Assembly: GCA_910575505.1 (NCBI GenBank)
Contig: CAJTFK010000015.1
Span: 32,403-96,402, forward strand
Length of the DNA: 64,000 nt
Reading direction: 5' to 3'
From: Oscillospiraceae bacterium
GTDB lineage: Bacteria > Bacillota > Clostridia > Oscillospirales > Oscillospiraceae
Part shown: positions 41,813 through 49,737 of the stretch, in pieces
How the letters are laid out: each line of letters begins with the position of its first letter
Numbering within the stretch: the first letter of the stretch is position 1
Translations under genes and position numbers: made by a program
The notes under the pieces: generated by a model
Seen by the model: the letters and a program-made list of their open reading frames with translations, nothing else
Database searches by the model: none
What the model was told of the DNA's origin: nothing

Positions 41813-43231
41813 TCATGTGTTGTCCCGGCTGATGGGCTCCCGAATGAGCAGCCGCCGCAGGGCCTTGGCGTTGAAGGGAAGCAGCGGATAGAGGTAGCCC
41901 CTGCCCACCAGGGGCTTGGTGGTGGCCAGCAATACTACGATGCCCAGAATGCCCAGACAGAAGCCCCAGAGATCAAACACCGCCGTCACCAGCAGCAGCG
42001 TCACCCGCAGCAGCTTGAAGGCGTATCCCATCTCATAGCTGGGCTGGGCGAAGCTGGCCACGGAGACAAAGGCCATATACACCAGCACCTCCGGCCCCAG
42101 CCACCCCGCCTGCACAGCGAAGTCGCCCAAAATCAGGGCCCCCAGCATGGAAAAGGAGTTGGACAGGGAATCCGGCGTGTTCAGAGACGCCAGCTTCAAA
42201 ACGTCCACCAGGAACTCCACCACCAGCAGCTGCCACAACAGCCCCAGGGACGCCGGTTCCGGCGAGGACAGGAATTCCAGGGCCCCCGGCAGACGGCCCG
42301 GCTCCTTCACCATCAGATACCACACAGGGGTAATCAGAAGAGAGATCAAAAACACCACAATCCGCAAAATCCGCAGGTAGGTGCCTACCAGAGGTGGGAA
42401 ATAGAACTCGTTGGCCTCCTGGGTAAAGTCGAAAAAGGTGGTGGGCAGAATCATCACCGAGGGGGAGTTGTCCACCATCAGAATGATATTCCCCTCCATG
42501 ATGCTGGCGGCGGCGCTGTCGGGCCGCTCGGTGTACCGCACCTTTGGAAAGGGGTTGTACCACTGCTTGGGCCGGATCACCTCCGCCACGCTCTCCTGGG
42601 CCATGGAGAGGGAATTGACGTCAATGGCGTTCAGCTTCTTCCGGATGGCCTCCAGCAGTTCCGGGTCCGCCTTGTCGTCCAGGTAGCAGAGCACTGCGTC
42701 GGTGCGGGAGCGCTTTCCCACCTTCAGACCCTCCATGGTGAGATGAGGGTCCCGGATGCGGCGGCGGAGCAGGGCCATGTTGGGCACCACCGCCTCAATA
42801 AAGCCGTCGTGAGACCCCCGGAGCACCTTGCCGTCCGGCGGCTCGTCCACGCCCCGCCCGGGGTAGTCCTTGGCGTCGATGAGGGCGGCGCCGCTGAGGC
42901 CCTCCACCAGCAGCAGGCTCTTTCCCATCAGGACGGAGGTGGCAATGTCCTCCGGGTCCTGACTGACATCCACCTCCGAAAAGGAGATGAAGCGGTCTAT
43001 GAAGGCCTGCATATCCGTCAGATTGTCCAGGGCGTTTTCCGGCCGGCTGAGCCAGAAGGCTCCCATCCGCTCCAAGGTTTCGTCCTTGCCGTAGCCGTCC
43101 ACCACCCAGATGCGGGCCCGGTGGCCGCCAATGATATAGTCCCGGCTGACCATGTCCACGCTTCGTCCCACCCCCAAAACCTCGTCAAAGAGGCGGACGT
43201 TCTCCATGTAATTTTCCGATAATTTCTCCAT
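41813..43231 (-). CDS. GerA-family spore germination protein, SpoVAF-like
   Basis: The 472-aa protein has an N-terminal soluble GerA domain (about 1-270) with WYNPFPKVRYTERPDSAAASI near residue 225 and VDNSPSVMILPTTFFDF, then four or five membrane helices (about 285-450). The sequence pattern is closer to SpoVAF than to receptor GerAA subunits, by memory. These proteins sit in the spore inner membrane and act in nutrient sensing or ion/DPA release. No GerB/GerC or SpoVA genes are adjacent. GGGAGGTG precedes the ATG. Confidence 0.9.
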   Translation of the reverse strand: MEKLSENYMENVRLFDEVLGVGRSVDMVSRDYIIGGHRARIWVVDGYGKDETLERMGAFWLSRPENALDNLTDMQAFIDRFISFSEVDVSQDPEDIATSVLMGKSLLLVEGLSGAALIDAKDYPGRGVDEPPDGKVLRGSHDGFIEAVVPNMALLRRRIRDPHLTMEGLKVGKRSRTDAVLCYLDDKADPELLEAIRKKLNAIDVNSLSMAQESVAEVIRPKQWYNPFPKVRYTERPDSAAASIMEGNIILMVDNSPSVMILPTTFFDFTQEANEFYFPPLVGTYLRILRIVVFLISLLITPVWYLMVKEPGRLPGALEFLSSPEPASLGLLWQLLVVEFLVDVLKLASLNTPDSLSNSFSMLGALILGDFAVQAGWLGPEVLVYMAFVSVASFAQPSYEMGYAFKLLRVTLLLVTAVFDLWGFCLGILGIVVLLATTKPLVGRGYLYPLLPFNAKALRRLLIREPISRDNT

Positions 43232-43301
43232 GTGACACCTCCCAGGAATGGGCTTAGTATGCGCCCGTTCCTGGGAGGTTATCCATGATTTGTCGGTCTG
43301 C

Positions 43302-43967
43302 TTACCAGTCCCGGTCCCGATAGGGCGTATCCTCCACGCCCTGGCTCCGGAGCCTGTCCACCAGACGGTCCAGGGGACCCCGCCAGAGCCTTTGGAACCA
43401 CCTGGTTTCTCCGAACCAGCGGACCAGGGTGGGACTGACGGTGTAATAGGCCCGGATGAAGGCCCGGCCGTACCAGGTCGCCGCCAGCGTATCGTCCCGG
43501 AAGCGGCGGAGGGTCCAGACCTGGGGGCAGTCATAGGAGCCGTAGACGGCGGTGGCCACGTAGCAGCTAACGGCGGCCGCCTTTCCATAGCGGATGTCGC
43601 TTTCTCTGAGGACTTCATTACTGCCGTCCATATACTCGATCTCGATTTGTGTCAGGGTCACAGAATGGGCTGTATTGTTATACCAGCAGTTTTCCCAAAA
43701 GGCGTGGCATCTTCTATTGGGCTCAACCGGCCCGGTATACGACAGGCGCAGTTCAGATTTTCCACTGATTGAACAGAAAATCTGGTCCTTAACCGCGTTA
43801 TAGGGTATGACAGTAAAGTAAATGTACTTGATGGTTTTCTCTGTATCATTATGAAAGTAGATATAGACGCCGGCTCCTCCGGCACTGTTGGGGCTCTCCA
43901 ACCAGTTGTTCACCGTTGCATTGGGCCCGTCCACGTGGCCGCAGCTTACCTTACCAAGTATAATCAT
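43302..43967 (-). CDS. CFI-box protein of unknown function
   Basis: The 221-aa protein has an N-terminal beta-rich domain (about 5-115; YIYFTVIPYNAVKDQIFC, then DGSNEVL) and a C-terminal CYVATAVYGSYDCPQVWTLR segment, the so-called CFI-box, followed by a Trp-rich amphipathic region and VEDTPYRDRDW end. Such C-termini occur on many uncharacterised Firmicutes proteins. GGAGGAC precedes the ATG. A strong promoter at 44177-44205 gives it a leader of about 200 nt lying antisense to the candidate ncRNA. Confidence 0.75.
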   Translation of the reverse strand: MIILGKVSCGHVDGPNATVNNWLESPNSAGGAGVYIYFHNDTEKTIKYIYFTVIPYNAVKDQIFCSISGKSELRLSYTGPVEPNRRCHAFWENCWYNNTAHSVTLTQIEIEYMDGSNEVLRESDIRYGKAAAVSCYVATAVYGSYDCPQVWTLRRFRDDTLAATWYGRAFIRAYYTVSPTLVRWFGETRWFQRLWRGPLDRLVDRLRSQGVEDTPYRDRDW

Positions 43968-44041
43968 GCCGCTGTCCTCCGTTCAAATTGTTTTCACCGC
44001 AGCGGCCCAGGGGGCGAATGGGCACAGCGACAAACCCGCCC

Positions 44042-44070
44042 TTGCACAGAAAGCCGGTTTGTCGTATAAT
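44042..44070 (+). promoter_or_regulatory. Strong promoter of the candidate ncRNA
   Basis: TTGCAC (44042-44047) and TATAAT (44065-44070) with a 17-bp spacer. The predicted start (44077) coincides with the first base pairs of the structured RNA. Confidence 0.85.
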
Positions 44071-44075
44071 ACCCT

Positions 44076-44170
44076 TGCGGTGCGGGTAGAGCCGTTGTGT
44101 AGGTGCCTATTCCACCTGTACAGGTCCGTGGGTGCGCCAACACCCACGGACTACCGCATTTTCGTTTTTC
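44076..44170 (+). ncRNA. Candidate structured small RNA, unidentified
   Basis: Plus-strand RNA folds into a closing stem UGCGGU/ACCGCA (44076-44081 with 44153-44158), an inner hairpin around GUAGGUG/CCACCUGUAC, and an 11-bp GC-rich hairpin GUCCGUGGGUG/CACCCACGGAC, ending in UUUUCGUUUUU. It starts at its own promoter and is about 94 nt. A second terminator at 44245-44268 could give a longer form of about 190 nt. It lacks the SRP RNA core motif. It lies antisense to the leader of the CFI-box gene. I could not assign it to a known family. Confidence 0.6.
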
Positions 44171-44176
44171 AGGTCG

Positions 44177-44205
44177 ATTATAGCAGGAACCATGACGTTT
44201 TGCAA
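44177..44205 (-). promoter_or_regulatory. Strong promoter of the CFI-box gene
   Basis: TTGCAA (44200-44205) and TATAAT (44177-44182), 17-bp spacer, minus strand. Predicted start near 44170, so it faces the ncRNA promoter across the 95-bp structured unit. Confidence 0.8.
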
Positions 44206-44244
44206 GCCTCTTTCGACAAAACCCTTCCGCGCCATCCGCCGCGC

Positions 44245-44268
44245 GCCCGGCAGGAACCGGGCTTTTTT
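44245..44268 (+). terminator. Rho-independent terminator
   Basis: GCCCGG (44245-44250) and CCGGGC (44257-44262) with a 6-nt loop, extended by GC pairs outside, followed by six Ts. It isolates thrH from the ncRNA promoter or ends a longer ncRNA. Confidence 0.8.
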
Positions 44269-44290
44269 GCGAATCGCTGAAAAAATATGG

Positions 44291-44319
44291 GTGACAAGCG
44301 GAGAACTTTCTGCTACACT
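44291..44319 (+). promoter_or_regulatory. Promoter of thrH
   Basis: GTGACA (44291-44296) and TACACT (44314-44319) are 17 bp apart, 52 bp before the start codon and downstream of the terminator. Confidence 0.55.
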
Positions 44320-44370
44320 ATAAATTAGGTTATTTTGCGTATATTACAGGATTTAAAGGAGAGCGAATTT

Positions 44371-44970
44371 ATGAATATCGTATGTCTGGATATGGAGGGC
44401 GTCCTGGTCCCGGAAATCTGGATTGCCTTTGCCGAGGCCAGCGGCATCCCCGAGCTCAGGCGCACCACCCGGGACGAGCCCGACTATGACAAGCTGATGG
44501 CCTGGCGGCTGTCCATCCTGAAGGAGCACAATCTGGGGCTTCGGGAGATTCAGGACACCATCGCCGCCATCGACCCCCTGCCGGGGGCCAAGGACTTTCT
44601 GGACGAGCTCCGGACCCTGACTCAGGTGGTCATCCTCAGCGACACCTTCGAGCAGTTCGCCAAGCCCCTGATGAAAAAGCTGGCCTGGCCCTCCATTTAC
44701 TGCAACACACTGGAGGTGGCGGAGAGCGGCGAAATCACCGGCTACAAAATGCGCTGCGAGAAGTCCAAGCTCACCACCGTCCGGGCCCTTCAGTCCTGCG
44801 GCTTTGAGACCATCGCCGCCGGAGACAGCTACAACGACCTGGCTATGATTCAGGCCAGCAAGGCCGGCTTCCTCTTCAAGAGCACCCAGCAGATTAAAAA
44901 GGACCACCCGGAGCTCCCGGCCTTTGAGGAGTTCGGGGACCTGCTGGCGGCCATCAAGGCGGCGCTGTAA
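44371..44970 (+). CDS. thrH: Phosphoserine phosphatase/homoserine phosphotransferase ThrH
   Basis: The 199-aa HAD-superfamily protein aligns from memory with Pseudomonas ThrH: CLDMEGVLVPEIWIAFAE at the start with nucleophile Asp near residue 6, VILSDTFEQF near residue 88 and AAGDSYNDLAM near residue 150. ThrH dephosphorylates phosphoserine and can move phosphate to homoserine. AAAGGAGAG precedes the ATG. The DUF1015 gene downstream is often found near serine biosynthesis genes, which fits. Confidence 0.92.
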   Translation: MNIVCLDMEGVLVPEIWIAFAEASGIPELRRTTRDEPDYDKLMAWRLSILKEHNLGLREIQDTIAAIDPLPGAKDFLDELRTLTQVVILSDTFEQFAKPLMKKLAWPSIYCNTLEVAESGEITGYKMRCEKSKLTTVRALQSCGFETIAAGDSYNDLAMIQASKAGFLFKSTQQIKKDHPELPAFEEFGDLLAAIKAAL

Positions 44971-44981
44971 AAGGTTTTCCC

Positions 44982-45374
44982 ATGGGACTGTTATCTTTTT
45001 TGAAAAGGTCCGAAAAGAAATTACGGCCCGATTGTCCCCGCCCTGTGGAACGCCGGCCCGAGGAGCCCTTCCGCTTCCAGATCGAGGATGTCTTCGCCAT
45101 GCGGGACGGCAGCGCTGTGGTGGCAGGACAAATGACGCTGGGCCAACTTCACCGGGGAAGCTCCGCCCTCTGTGTCCCCATTCAAGGCAATCCCTTTTCC
45201 TGTACGGTAGACGCCATAGAACAGCCGGACCCTAAATCCTGGGGAGAGTTTATTCACCCGGATGCAGCCCGGGCAGACGGCCCCTGGAACGGGCATTATT
45301 CCCTCCATATCCCGGGCCGGGGCAAGGCGGACTTTCACCCCGGCGACCGCCTGGAGGCCCGGAGACAGCCATAA
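44982..45374 (+). CDS. Small protein with EF-Tu domain 2-like barrel
   Basis: The 130-aa protein starts with a basic MGLLSFLKRSEKK segment, then FRFQIEDVFAMRDGSAVVAGQMTLGQLHRGS, a pattern typical of the translation-factor beta-barrel domain 2 outside a GTPase. It sits 11 bp after thrH and is probably co-transcribed. Role unknown; no GTPase domain is present. Confidence 0.65.
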   Translation: MGLLSFLKRSEKKLRPDCPRPVERRPEEPFRFQIEDVFAMRDGSAVVAGQMTLGQLHRGSSALCVPIQGNPFSCTVDAIEQPDPKSWGEFIHPDAARADGPWNGHYSLHIPGRGKADFHPGDRLEARRQP

Positions 45375-45452
45375 GCGTCAGAGAGAACCACGGAGAATTC
45401 CATCTAAAGATAAAAACAGCTGATAAGTATGTAAAAGGAAGGATGGCGCAGC

Positions 45453-46727
45453 ATGAATCAGCAATTTCAAAACCTAGGATTTTATCCCGCGAATATCCTG
45501 CTTCCCAAGAACGTCGACATGACCAAATGGGCAGTGGTGGCCTGCGACCAGTTCACCTCTCAGCCAGAGTACTGGCAGGCGGTGGAGGACACCGTGGGCG
45601 GCGCCCCCTCCACCCTGCGTATGATCCTGCCCGAGGCCGGTCTGAACGCCCCCAATGTGGAGGAGCGCATTTCCGCCATCAACGACGCCATGGGCCGGTA
45701 CCTGGCGGAAGGGGTTTTCAAAACTCTGGAGGACAGCCTGATCTACATGGAGCGGGTCCAGTCCGACGGCAAAGTCCGCCGCGGCCTCATCGGCATGGTG
45801 GATTTGGAGTGCTATGACTTCACTCCCGGTTCCGGAGCCCTCATCCGGGCCACAGAGGGCACCGTCCTCTCCCGCATCCCGCCCCGGGTGAAGGTCCGGA
45901 AGGACGCCCCTATCGAGCTGCCTCACGTCATGCTGCTGATTGACGACCCCGGCAGAACCGTCATCGAGCCCCTGACCGGAACAGATATGGAAAAGCTCTA
46001 CGACTTCGACCTTCAGCAGGGCGGCGGACACCTCACCGGATGGAAGCTGTCGGAGGAGCAGACCGGCGGCGTGGCGGCGGCCCTGACGGCCCTCTGCGCC
46101 CCGGAGGAGCAGGAACGGAAATACGGCATCCGGAACGCCGCGCCTCTGCTGTTCGCCGTGGGCGACGGCAACCACTCCCTTGCCACCGCCAAGCAGTGCT
46201 ATGAGGATCTGAAAAAGGTTACGCCGGAGTCCGAATGGGCCGGCCTCCCCGCCCGCTACGCCCTGGTGGAGGTGGTGAACAACCACGACGACGCCCTCCA
46301 GTTTGAGCCCATCCACCGCGTCGTCTTCGGAGTGGATCCGGTGAAGGTTCTGGACGCCTTCAAGGCCTATTACCCCGGCGCTCATGAGGGCCCGGGGGAG
46401 GGCCACACCATCGCTTATACCCACGCCGGCGGCAGGGGCTTCCTCACTGTCCCCGAGCCCCGGGTCCAGCTGGCTGTGGGCACCCTCCAGGCCTTTATCG
46501 ACAGCTATCTGAAGGAGCACGGCGGAGAGGTGGACTACATCCACGGCGACGAGGTCACGGACCAGCTGGGAAGCAGGCCGGACAGCATCGGCTTCAAGCT
46601 TCCCGCCATGGGCAAGGAACAGCTGTTTAAAACCGTCATGGCCGACGGCGTGCTTCCCCGGAAAACCTTCTCCATGGGCCACGCCCAGGACAAGCGCTAT
46701 TACGTGGAGGCCCGGGCAATCAAATAA
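45453..46727 (+). CDS. DUF1015 family protein
   Basis: The 424-aa protein has the NVDMTKWAVVACDQFTSQPEYW start, the GDGNHSLATAKQC motif near residue 235 and the VVNNHDDALQFEPIHRVVFG block of DUF1015. The biochemical role is not settled; in Clostridia it is often next to serine biosynthesis genes, and here it follows thrH. AAGGAAGG precedes the ATG. A strong terminator follows. Confidence 0.9.
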   Translation: MNQQFQNLGFYPANILLPKNVDMTKWAVVACDQFTSQPEYWQAVEDTVGGAPSTLRMILPEAGLNAPNVEERISAINDAMGRYLAEGVFKTLEDSLIYMERVQSDGKVRRGLIGMVDLECYDFTPGSGALIRATEGTVLSRIPPRVKVRKDAPIELPHVMLLIDDPGRTVIEPLTGTDMEKLYDFDLQQGGGHLTGWKLSEEQTGGVAAALTALCAPEEQERKYGIRNAAPLLFAVGDGNHSLATAKQCYEDLKKVTPESEWAGLPARYALVEVVNNHDDALQFEPIHRVVFGVDPVKVLDAFKAYYPGAHEGPGEGHTIAYTHAGGRGFLTVPEPRVQLAVGTLQAFIDSYLKEHGGEVDYIHGDEVTDQLGSRPDSIGFKLPAMGKEQLFKTVMADGVLPRKTFSMGHAQDKRYYVEARAIK

Positions 46728-46730
46728 TTG

Positions 46731-46782
46731 AATTGGTTTCGCTTTTTGATCTCTTCATCAAAAAGCGAAACCAATTGTTTTT
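46731..46782 (+). terminator. Terminator of the DUF1015 gene
   Basis: A 20-bp stem (46731-46750 with 46757-46776) with a 6-nt loop is followed by GTTTTTG, starting 3 bp after the stop codon. Confidence 0.9.
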
Positions 46783-46785
46783 GTA

Positions 46786-46948
46786 AGAAGCTGTACCAAT
46801 AGGCGAAGTGCGCGTATAGGCGAGAAAATTTTTGGGCTGGCAAGGAAGAGGCGCGCAGGAATCCTGACGGATTTCAAGCGTTTCTGACGCAGTCCAGCCG
46901 GAAAATTTTCCGTCCAGACGCGTGCTGCCACCTATTGGTACAGCTTCT
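46786..46948. mobile_element. MITE copy 1 (163 bp)
   Basis: The element starts AGAAGCTGTACCAATAGG and ends with its exact complement, so it has 18-bp perfect terminal inverted repeats. By eye the whole 163 bp is identical to the copy at 51878-52040. No transposase lies inside. The flanks suggest at most a 1-bp duplication (A). Recent activity is implied by identity. Confidence 0.88.
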
Positions 46949-46959
46949 AAAACTGATGT

Positions 46960-47538
46960 GCTCCCTGTCAAGCAGACAAAACAGGAAAAGGAAGTCAGAA
47001 GCAGCTGCGAAGGATGATGGCCTCTTCCAGATTCCGAACGGCAAATTAAAGGCAAGCAAGGTTTCCAGGAATTTGAAGGAACTCAGCGGACCCGCGTTTG
47101 CACATTGTACCCATTTGGAAAAGTCCTCCTTCCGGAACGTGTGACAACGTTGGAGGCTGGAACGTTTTACCGGCGTTTCCGGCTGTTTCTGGAGAAAATC
47201 GGGGATGAGGCATTTGGGCAGTGCCGCAGTCTGAAAAAATCCAGCTCCCCGCCAGCCTGCGGAAAACCGGTGCCTATGCGTTCCGAAGCTGTAAGAGTTT
47301 TGAGGAAATTACCATCCCGGAGGGCGTGGAGGTTCCGGAAAAGGAAACCTTCACCGGATGTGCCGGGTGAAAGGATGCCACCCTTCCTGCCAGTGTGAAA
47401 GAGTTGACGAAAGGCGTTTTCAAGGGTTGTGCCTCCGGGTTGACGCTCCACGCGCCCACCGGAAGTCATACCGAAAAGTTTGCCGCAAAGAACGGTTTTT
47501 CCTTCACGGCGGTCCGAGAAAAGGAGGCTTTCCCATAA
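46960..47538 (+). pseudogene. Decayed BspA-type leucine-rich-repeat protein
   Basis: Fragments in different frames spell LRR_5 repeats: LKELSGPAFAHCTHLEK, then VLLPERVTTLEAGTF, then IGDEAFGQCRSLKK, then IQLPASLRKTGAYAFRSCK and FEEITIPEGVEV, ending with a typical C-terminal FAAKNGFSFTAV before TAA at 47536. At least three frameshifts and one internal stop separate them. The start is missing; the MITE lies immediately upstream. Confidence 0.75.
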
Positions 47539-47539
47539 C

Positions 47540-47970
47540 AAAGCAGGAGGAACCGCAGAAACTGCGGCATACCGTCCGGCGTTTGGAGGCGGAACAGCAA
47601 ACAGGGGCCGCAGTACATTCGGACAGACGTATCCGAAAAAACGGTCCAGACGGCCAGCACAACATGGAGCCGGGCCGTCCGTCTGCTCCGGTCGTCCTCG
47701 CCGCAGAAAAATGCCTCCATGCTGTTGTGGCTGTGGATGTCGGCGCAGCGGATATACCGGGAGCCGTCGTCATGGAAAATATGAGCAGGCATCATATCAA
47801 AGAGGTCCGGACGCTTTTGCAGCGGGCCGGCATGAAATTACTGTACCTGCCGGCATACTGCCCTGATTTGAGCCCAACCGAAAAGATGCGGTCTAAAATC
47901 AGGGCAATTCTGCGCAGGCTGAACTTCAGGCTGCGCAGAATTGCCCTGGTATTGCTGAAGCCCTTCGGCC
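47540..47970 (+). pseudogene. IS630-family transposase remnant
   Basis: The C-terminal DDE_3 region is recognisable: VVMENMSRHHIKEVRTLLQR, then LLYLPAYCPDLSPTEKMRSK. The second catalytic aspartate (usually VVMDN) is replaced by glutamate, and the N-terminal part is only present as broken frames. It is related to the copy at 56820-57571. Confidence 0.75.
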
Positions 47971-48021
47971 GATCCGTCCGTCGGACAGCTCTGATTGGTT
48001 TTCTGCCGCCGGTATTCCCTG

Positions 48022-48150
48022 CTAATTCCTTGGATTGCTATAAAGGTTCTTTTTGCATTTTGGGCAGTGAGGGGGATAGTTTTTCCAAACTGTGTCTTTT
48101 CTTATTTCATCACATGTCTTGCTGCTGCGAACAGGGCTATATATCCATTG
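48022..48150 (-). pseudogene. Fragment resembling a cysteine-rich KTR domain protein
   Basis: A short minus-strand frame contains KTCDEIRKDTVWKNYPPHC followed by PKCKKNLYSN, which recalls the cysteine-rich KTR proteins of conjugative elements. The first CPxC pair is lost and no ribosome-binding site is evident. Treated as a remnant. Confidence 0.4.
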
Positions 48151-48160
48151 GCTTCTTTTA

Positions 48161-48712
48161 TTATGTAATAGATTTCCCCAGTTCATAAGCGGCAGATATT
48201 TCGGGTTTTCCCTCAATATCTCCTATATCTCCATTTCCTCCGGCAAGAACATGGCCAAGATTATCCCACTTCAAATGCTCCATCAAGTGATTATAGTAAA
48301 GAAGAACATCGTCAAAGCCGCAGCCCTCCGCAGCCATCAGCAGAGCAGAAGCCCTGCTGTGTCCCCGCAGAAGATTGCCGTCCCCCTCTTCCAACGCAAA
48401 CAGGCGGTCAACAGCAGTTCTGATTTGACCGCTCATGTTCCAGTAATAGAGCGGACTTGCCAGCACGATCACATCGCACTCCCGCACCGCCGGATAAATT
48501 TTGTCCATGTCATCCCGCTGGACACAGGGACACTCTCTGCTGCTATGTCCGCCAAAGCAGCCTTTGCAGCCGTGGATGCTCATACCGTCCAGGAAAAATT
48601 CTGTTACAGTATGGCCGGCGCTCTCCGCGCCGTCGGCAAACGCTTTGACCAGTGCGGAGGTATTGCCATTTCTGCGGGGGCTGCCATTGAGAATGACAAT
48701 TTTCTTGGGCAT
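48161..48712 (-). CDS. Flavodoxin-fold NAD(P)H-dependent FMN reductase
   Basis: The 183-aa protein has the FMN phosphate loop NGSPRRNGNTSALV near residue 9, a cysteine pair (GCKGCFGGHSSRECPC) near residue 50 and the ASPLYYWNMSGQIRTAVDRL block near residue 88. Iron-sulfur-flavoprotein-like members of this family reduce quinones or other electrophiles. AAGGAGGA precedes the ATG. It follows a paralogue by 13 bp and is probably under the HxlR regulator. Confidence 0.88.
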   Translation of the reverse strand: MPKKIVILNGSPRRNGNTSALVKAFADGAESAGHTVTEFFLDGMSIHGCKGCFGGHSSRECPCVQRDDMDKIYPAVRECDVIVLASPLYYWNMSGQIRTAVDRLFALEEGDGNLLRGHSRASALLMAAEGCGFDDVLLYYNHLMEHLKWDNLGHVLAGGNGDIGDIEGKPEISAAYELGKSIT

Positions 48713-48725
48713 GGTGTTTTCCTCC

Positions 48726-49271
48726 TTAAAACTTCTCCGCCAGAGCCGCCGCCTGTTTACAGCCGTCCGTCTTTGCAATATCACCGGCATTCAGCACACC
48801 CGGAACCAGAACCTCGCCCACCATCTTCCACTTCATCAGTGCGGCAGAGCGTTCTATGGGAATGCGCACACCGTCAAAGACGGACATATCATCTTCTTCA
48901 CAGCAGGCAATCACAGCACACTCCTTGCCCGCAATATCCCTGCCGCCCACCACAAAAGAGAACAGGCGGTCAATGACGCCCTTAATCTGTGCAGGGATGG
49001 AATACCAGTAGACAGGCATGGAGAAAACTACTGCGTCGGCCTCCAGGATAGTGGGGGCAATCGTGTTGAAGTCGTCGTCAAAGGAGCAGGCTTTTCCGGT
49101 CTTAAAGCAGGTTTCGCAAGCCCGACAGCCGCCTACATTTTTCAGCGCGGCATCAAATCGGGTAACAGTATGGCCTTTCGCCTCCGCCGCCTGGATGAAA
49201 GCCTCCGTCATGGCAAAGCTGTTGCCCTTCTTTCGAGGACTGCCAGTAATAACAACAATTTTTTTGCTCAT
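48726..49271 (-). CDS. Flavodoxin-fold NAD(P)H-dependent oxidoreductase
   Basis: The 181-aa protein has TGSPRKKGNSFAMTEAF near residue 9, GGCRACETCFKTGKACSFDDD with cysteines near residue 48, and SMPVYWYSIPAQIKGVIDRLF near residue 83. It is paralogous to the next gene. AGGAGGT precedes the ATG. Divergent from hxlR, whose product likely controls it in response to oxidants or electrophiles. Confidence 0.88.
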   Translation of the reverse strand: MSKKIVVITGSPRKKGNSFAMTEAFIQAAEAKGHTVTRFDAALKNVGGCRACETCFKTGKACSFDDDFNTIAPTILEADAVVFSMPVYWYSIPAQIKGVIDRLFSFVVGGRDIAGKECAVIACCEEDDMSVFDGVRIPIERSAALMKWKMVGEVLVPGVLNAGDIAKTDGCKQAAALAEKF

Positions 49272-49349
49272 GAAAATACCTCCTGATTTTGCGGGCTTGA
49301 CTTTACCCGCATCTGATAGTATGATTGTAGCAAGAATTAAACTAAAATC

Positions 49350-49376
49350 AAGTACGCACATACAGGTATGATACTT
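49350..49376. promoter_or_regulatory. Likely HxlR operator in the divergent promoter region
   Basis: AAGTA and TACTT half-sites flank 17 bp, the centre also reading GTACGCAC/GTATGATAC. It lies between the hxlR start and the divergent oxidoreductase genes and resembles YodB/HxlR-type sites in general layout. Confidence 0.45.
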
Positions 49377-49395
49377 ACCCGGAGGAAAGTGTACT

Positions 49396-49737
49396 ATGGG
49401 CGAACGCTGCATTTCAAAAGAGTGTCTTAACGATACGGGTTTCAGCTATACCCTGTCTTTAATCAATGGCAAATACAAAATGACCATCCTTTATACCTTG
49501 ATGGAATTTAAGGTCGTGCGGTTTAACGAAATGAAAAAATATATTGGGGAAATTTCCTATAAGACGCTGAGTTCCACACTGAAAGACTTAGAAAATGACC
49601 AATTGGTACATAGGGAGGAATACCCGCAAATCCCGCCCAAAGTTGAGTACAGCTTAACGGAACGCGGAAAATCCCTTATGCCCATTTTGGATGAAATGTG
49701 CGAATGGGGCGAAAAAAACAGACTTCCGACTGCATAA
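49396..49737 (+). CDS. HxlR-family transcriptional regulator
   Basis: The 113-aa winged-helix protein shows SLINGKYKMTILYTLMEFKVVRFNEM and the ISYKTLSSTLKDLENDQLVHREEY recognition region, ending with YSLTERGKSLMPILDEM. Two cysteines (CISKEC) near the N-terminus could be the redox sensor. CGGAGG precedes the ATG. It is divergent from two flavodoxin-like oxidoreductase genes. It is AT-richer than the chromosome average, suggesting acquisition as a unit. Confidence 0.92.
   Translation: MGERCISKECLNDTGFSYTLSLINGKYKMTILYTLMEFKVVRFNEMKKYIGEISYKTLSSTLKDLENDQLVHREEYPQIPPKVEYSLTERGKSLMPILDEMCEWGEKNRLPTA

Noticed and set aside
44076..44170. Small RNA as 4.5S/SRP RNA or 6S RNA
   Set aside because: The conserved SRP loop (GGAAGGAAGCAG type) is missing, and the three-stem plan does not look like the single long rod with central bulge of 6S RNA.
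35111..45520. Further GTCGAC sequences as copies of the operator palindrome
   Set aside because: They lie inside coding regions and lack the flanking AAAGG/CCTTT symmetry.
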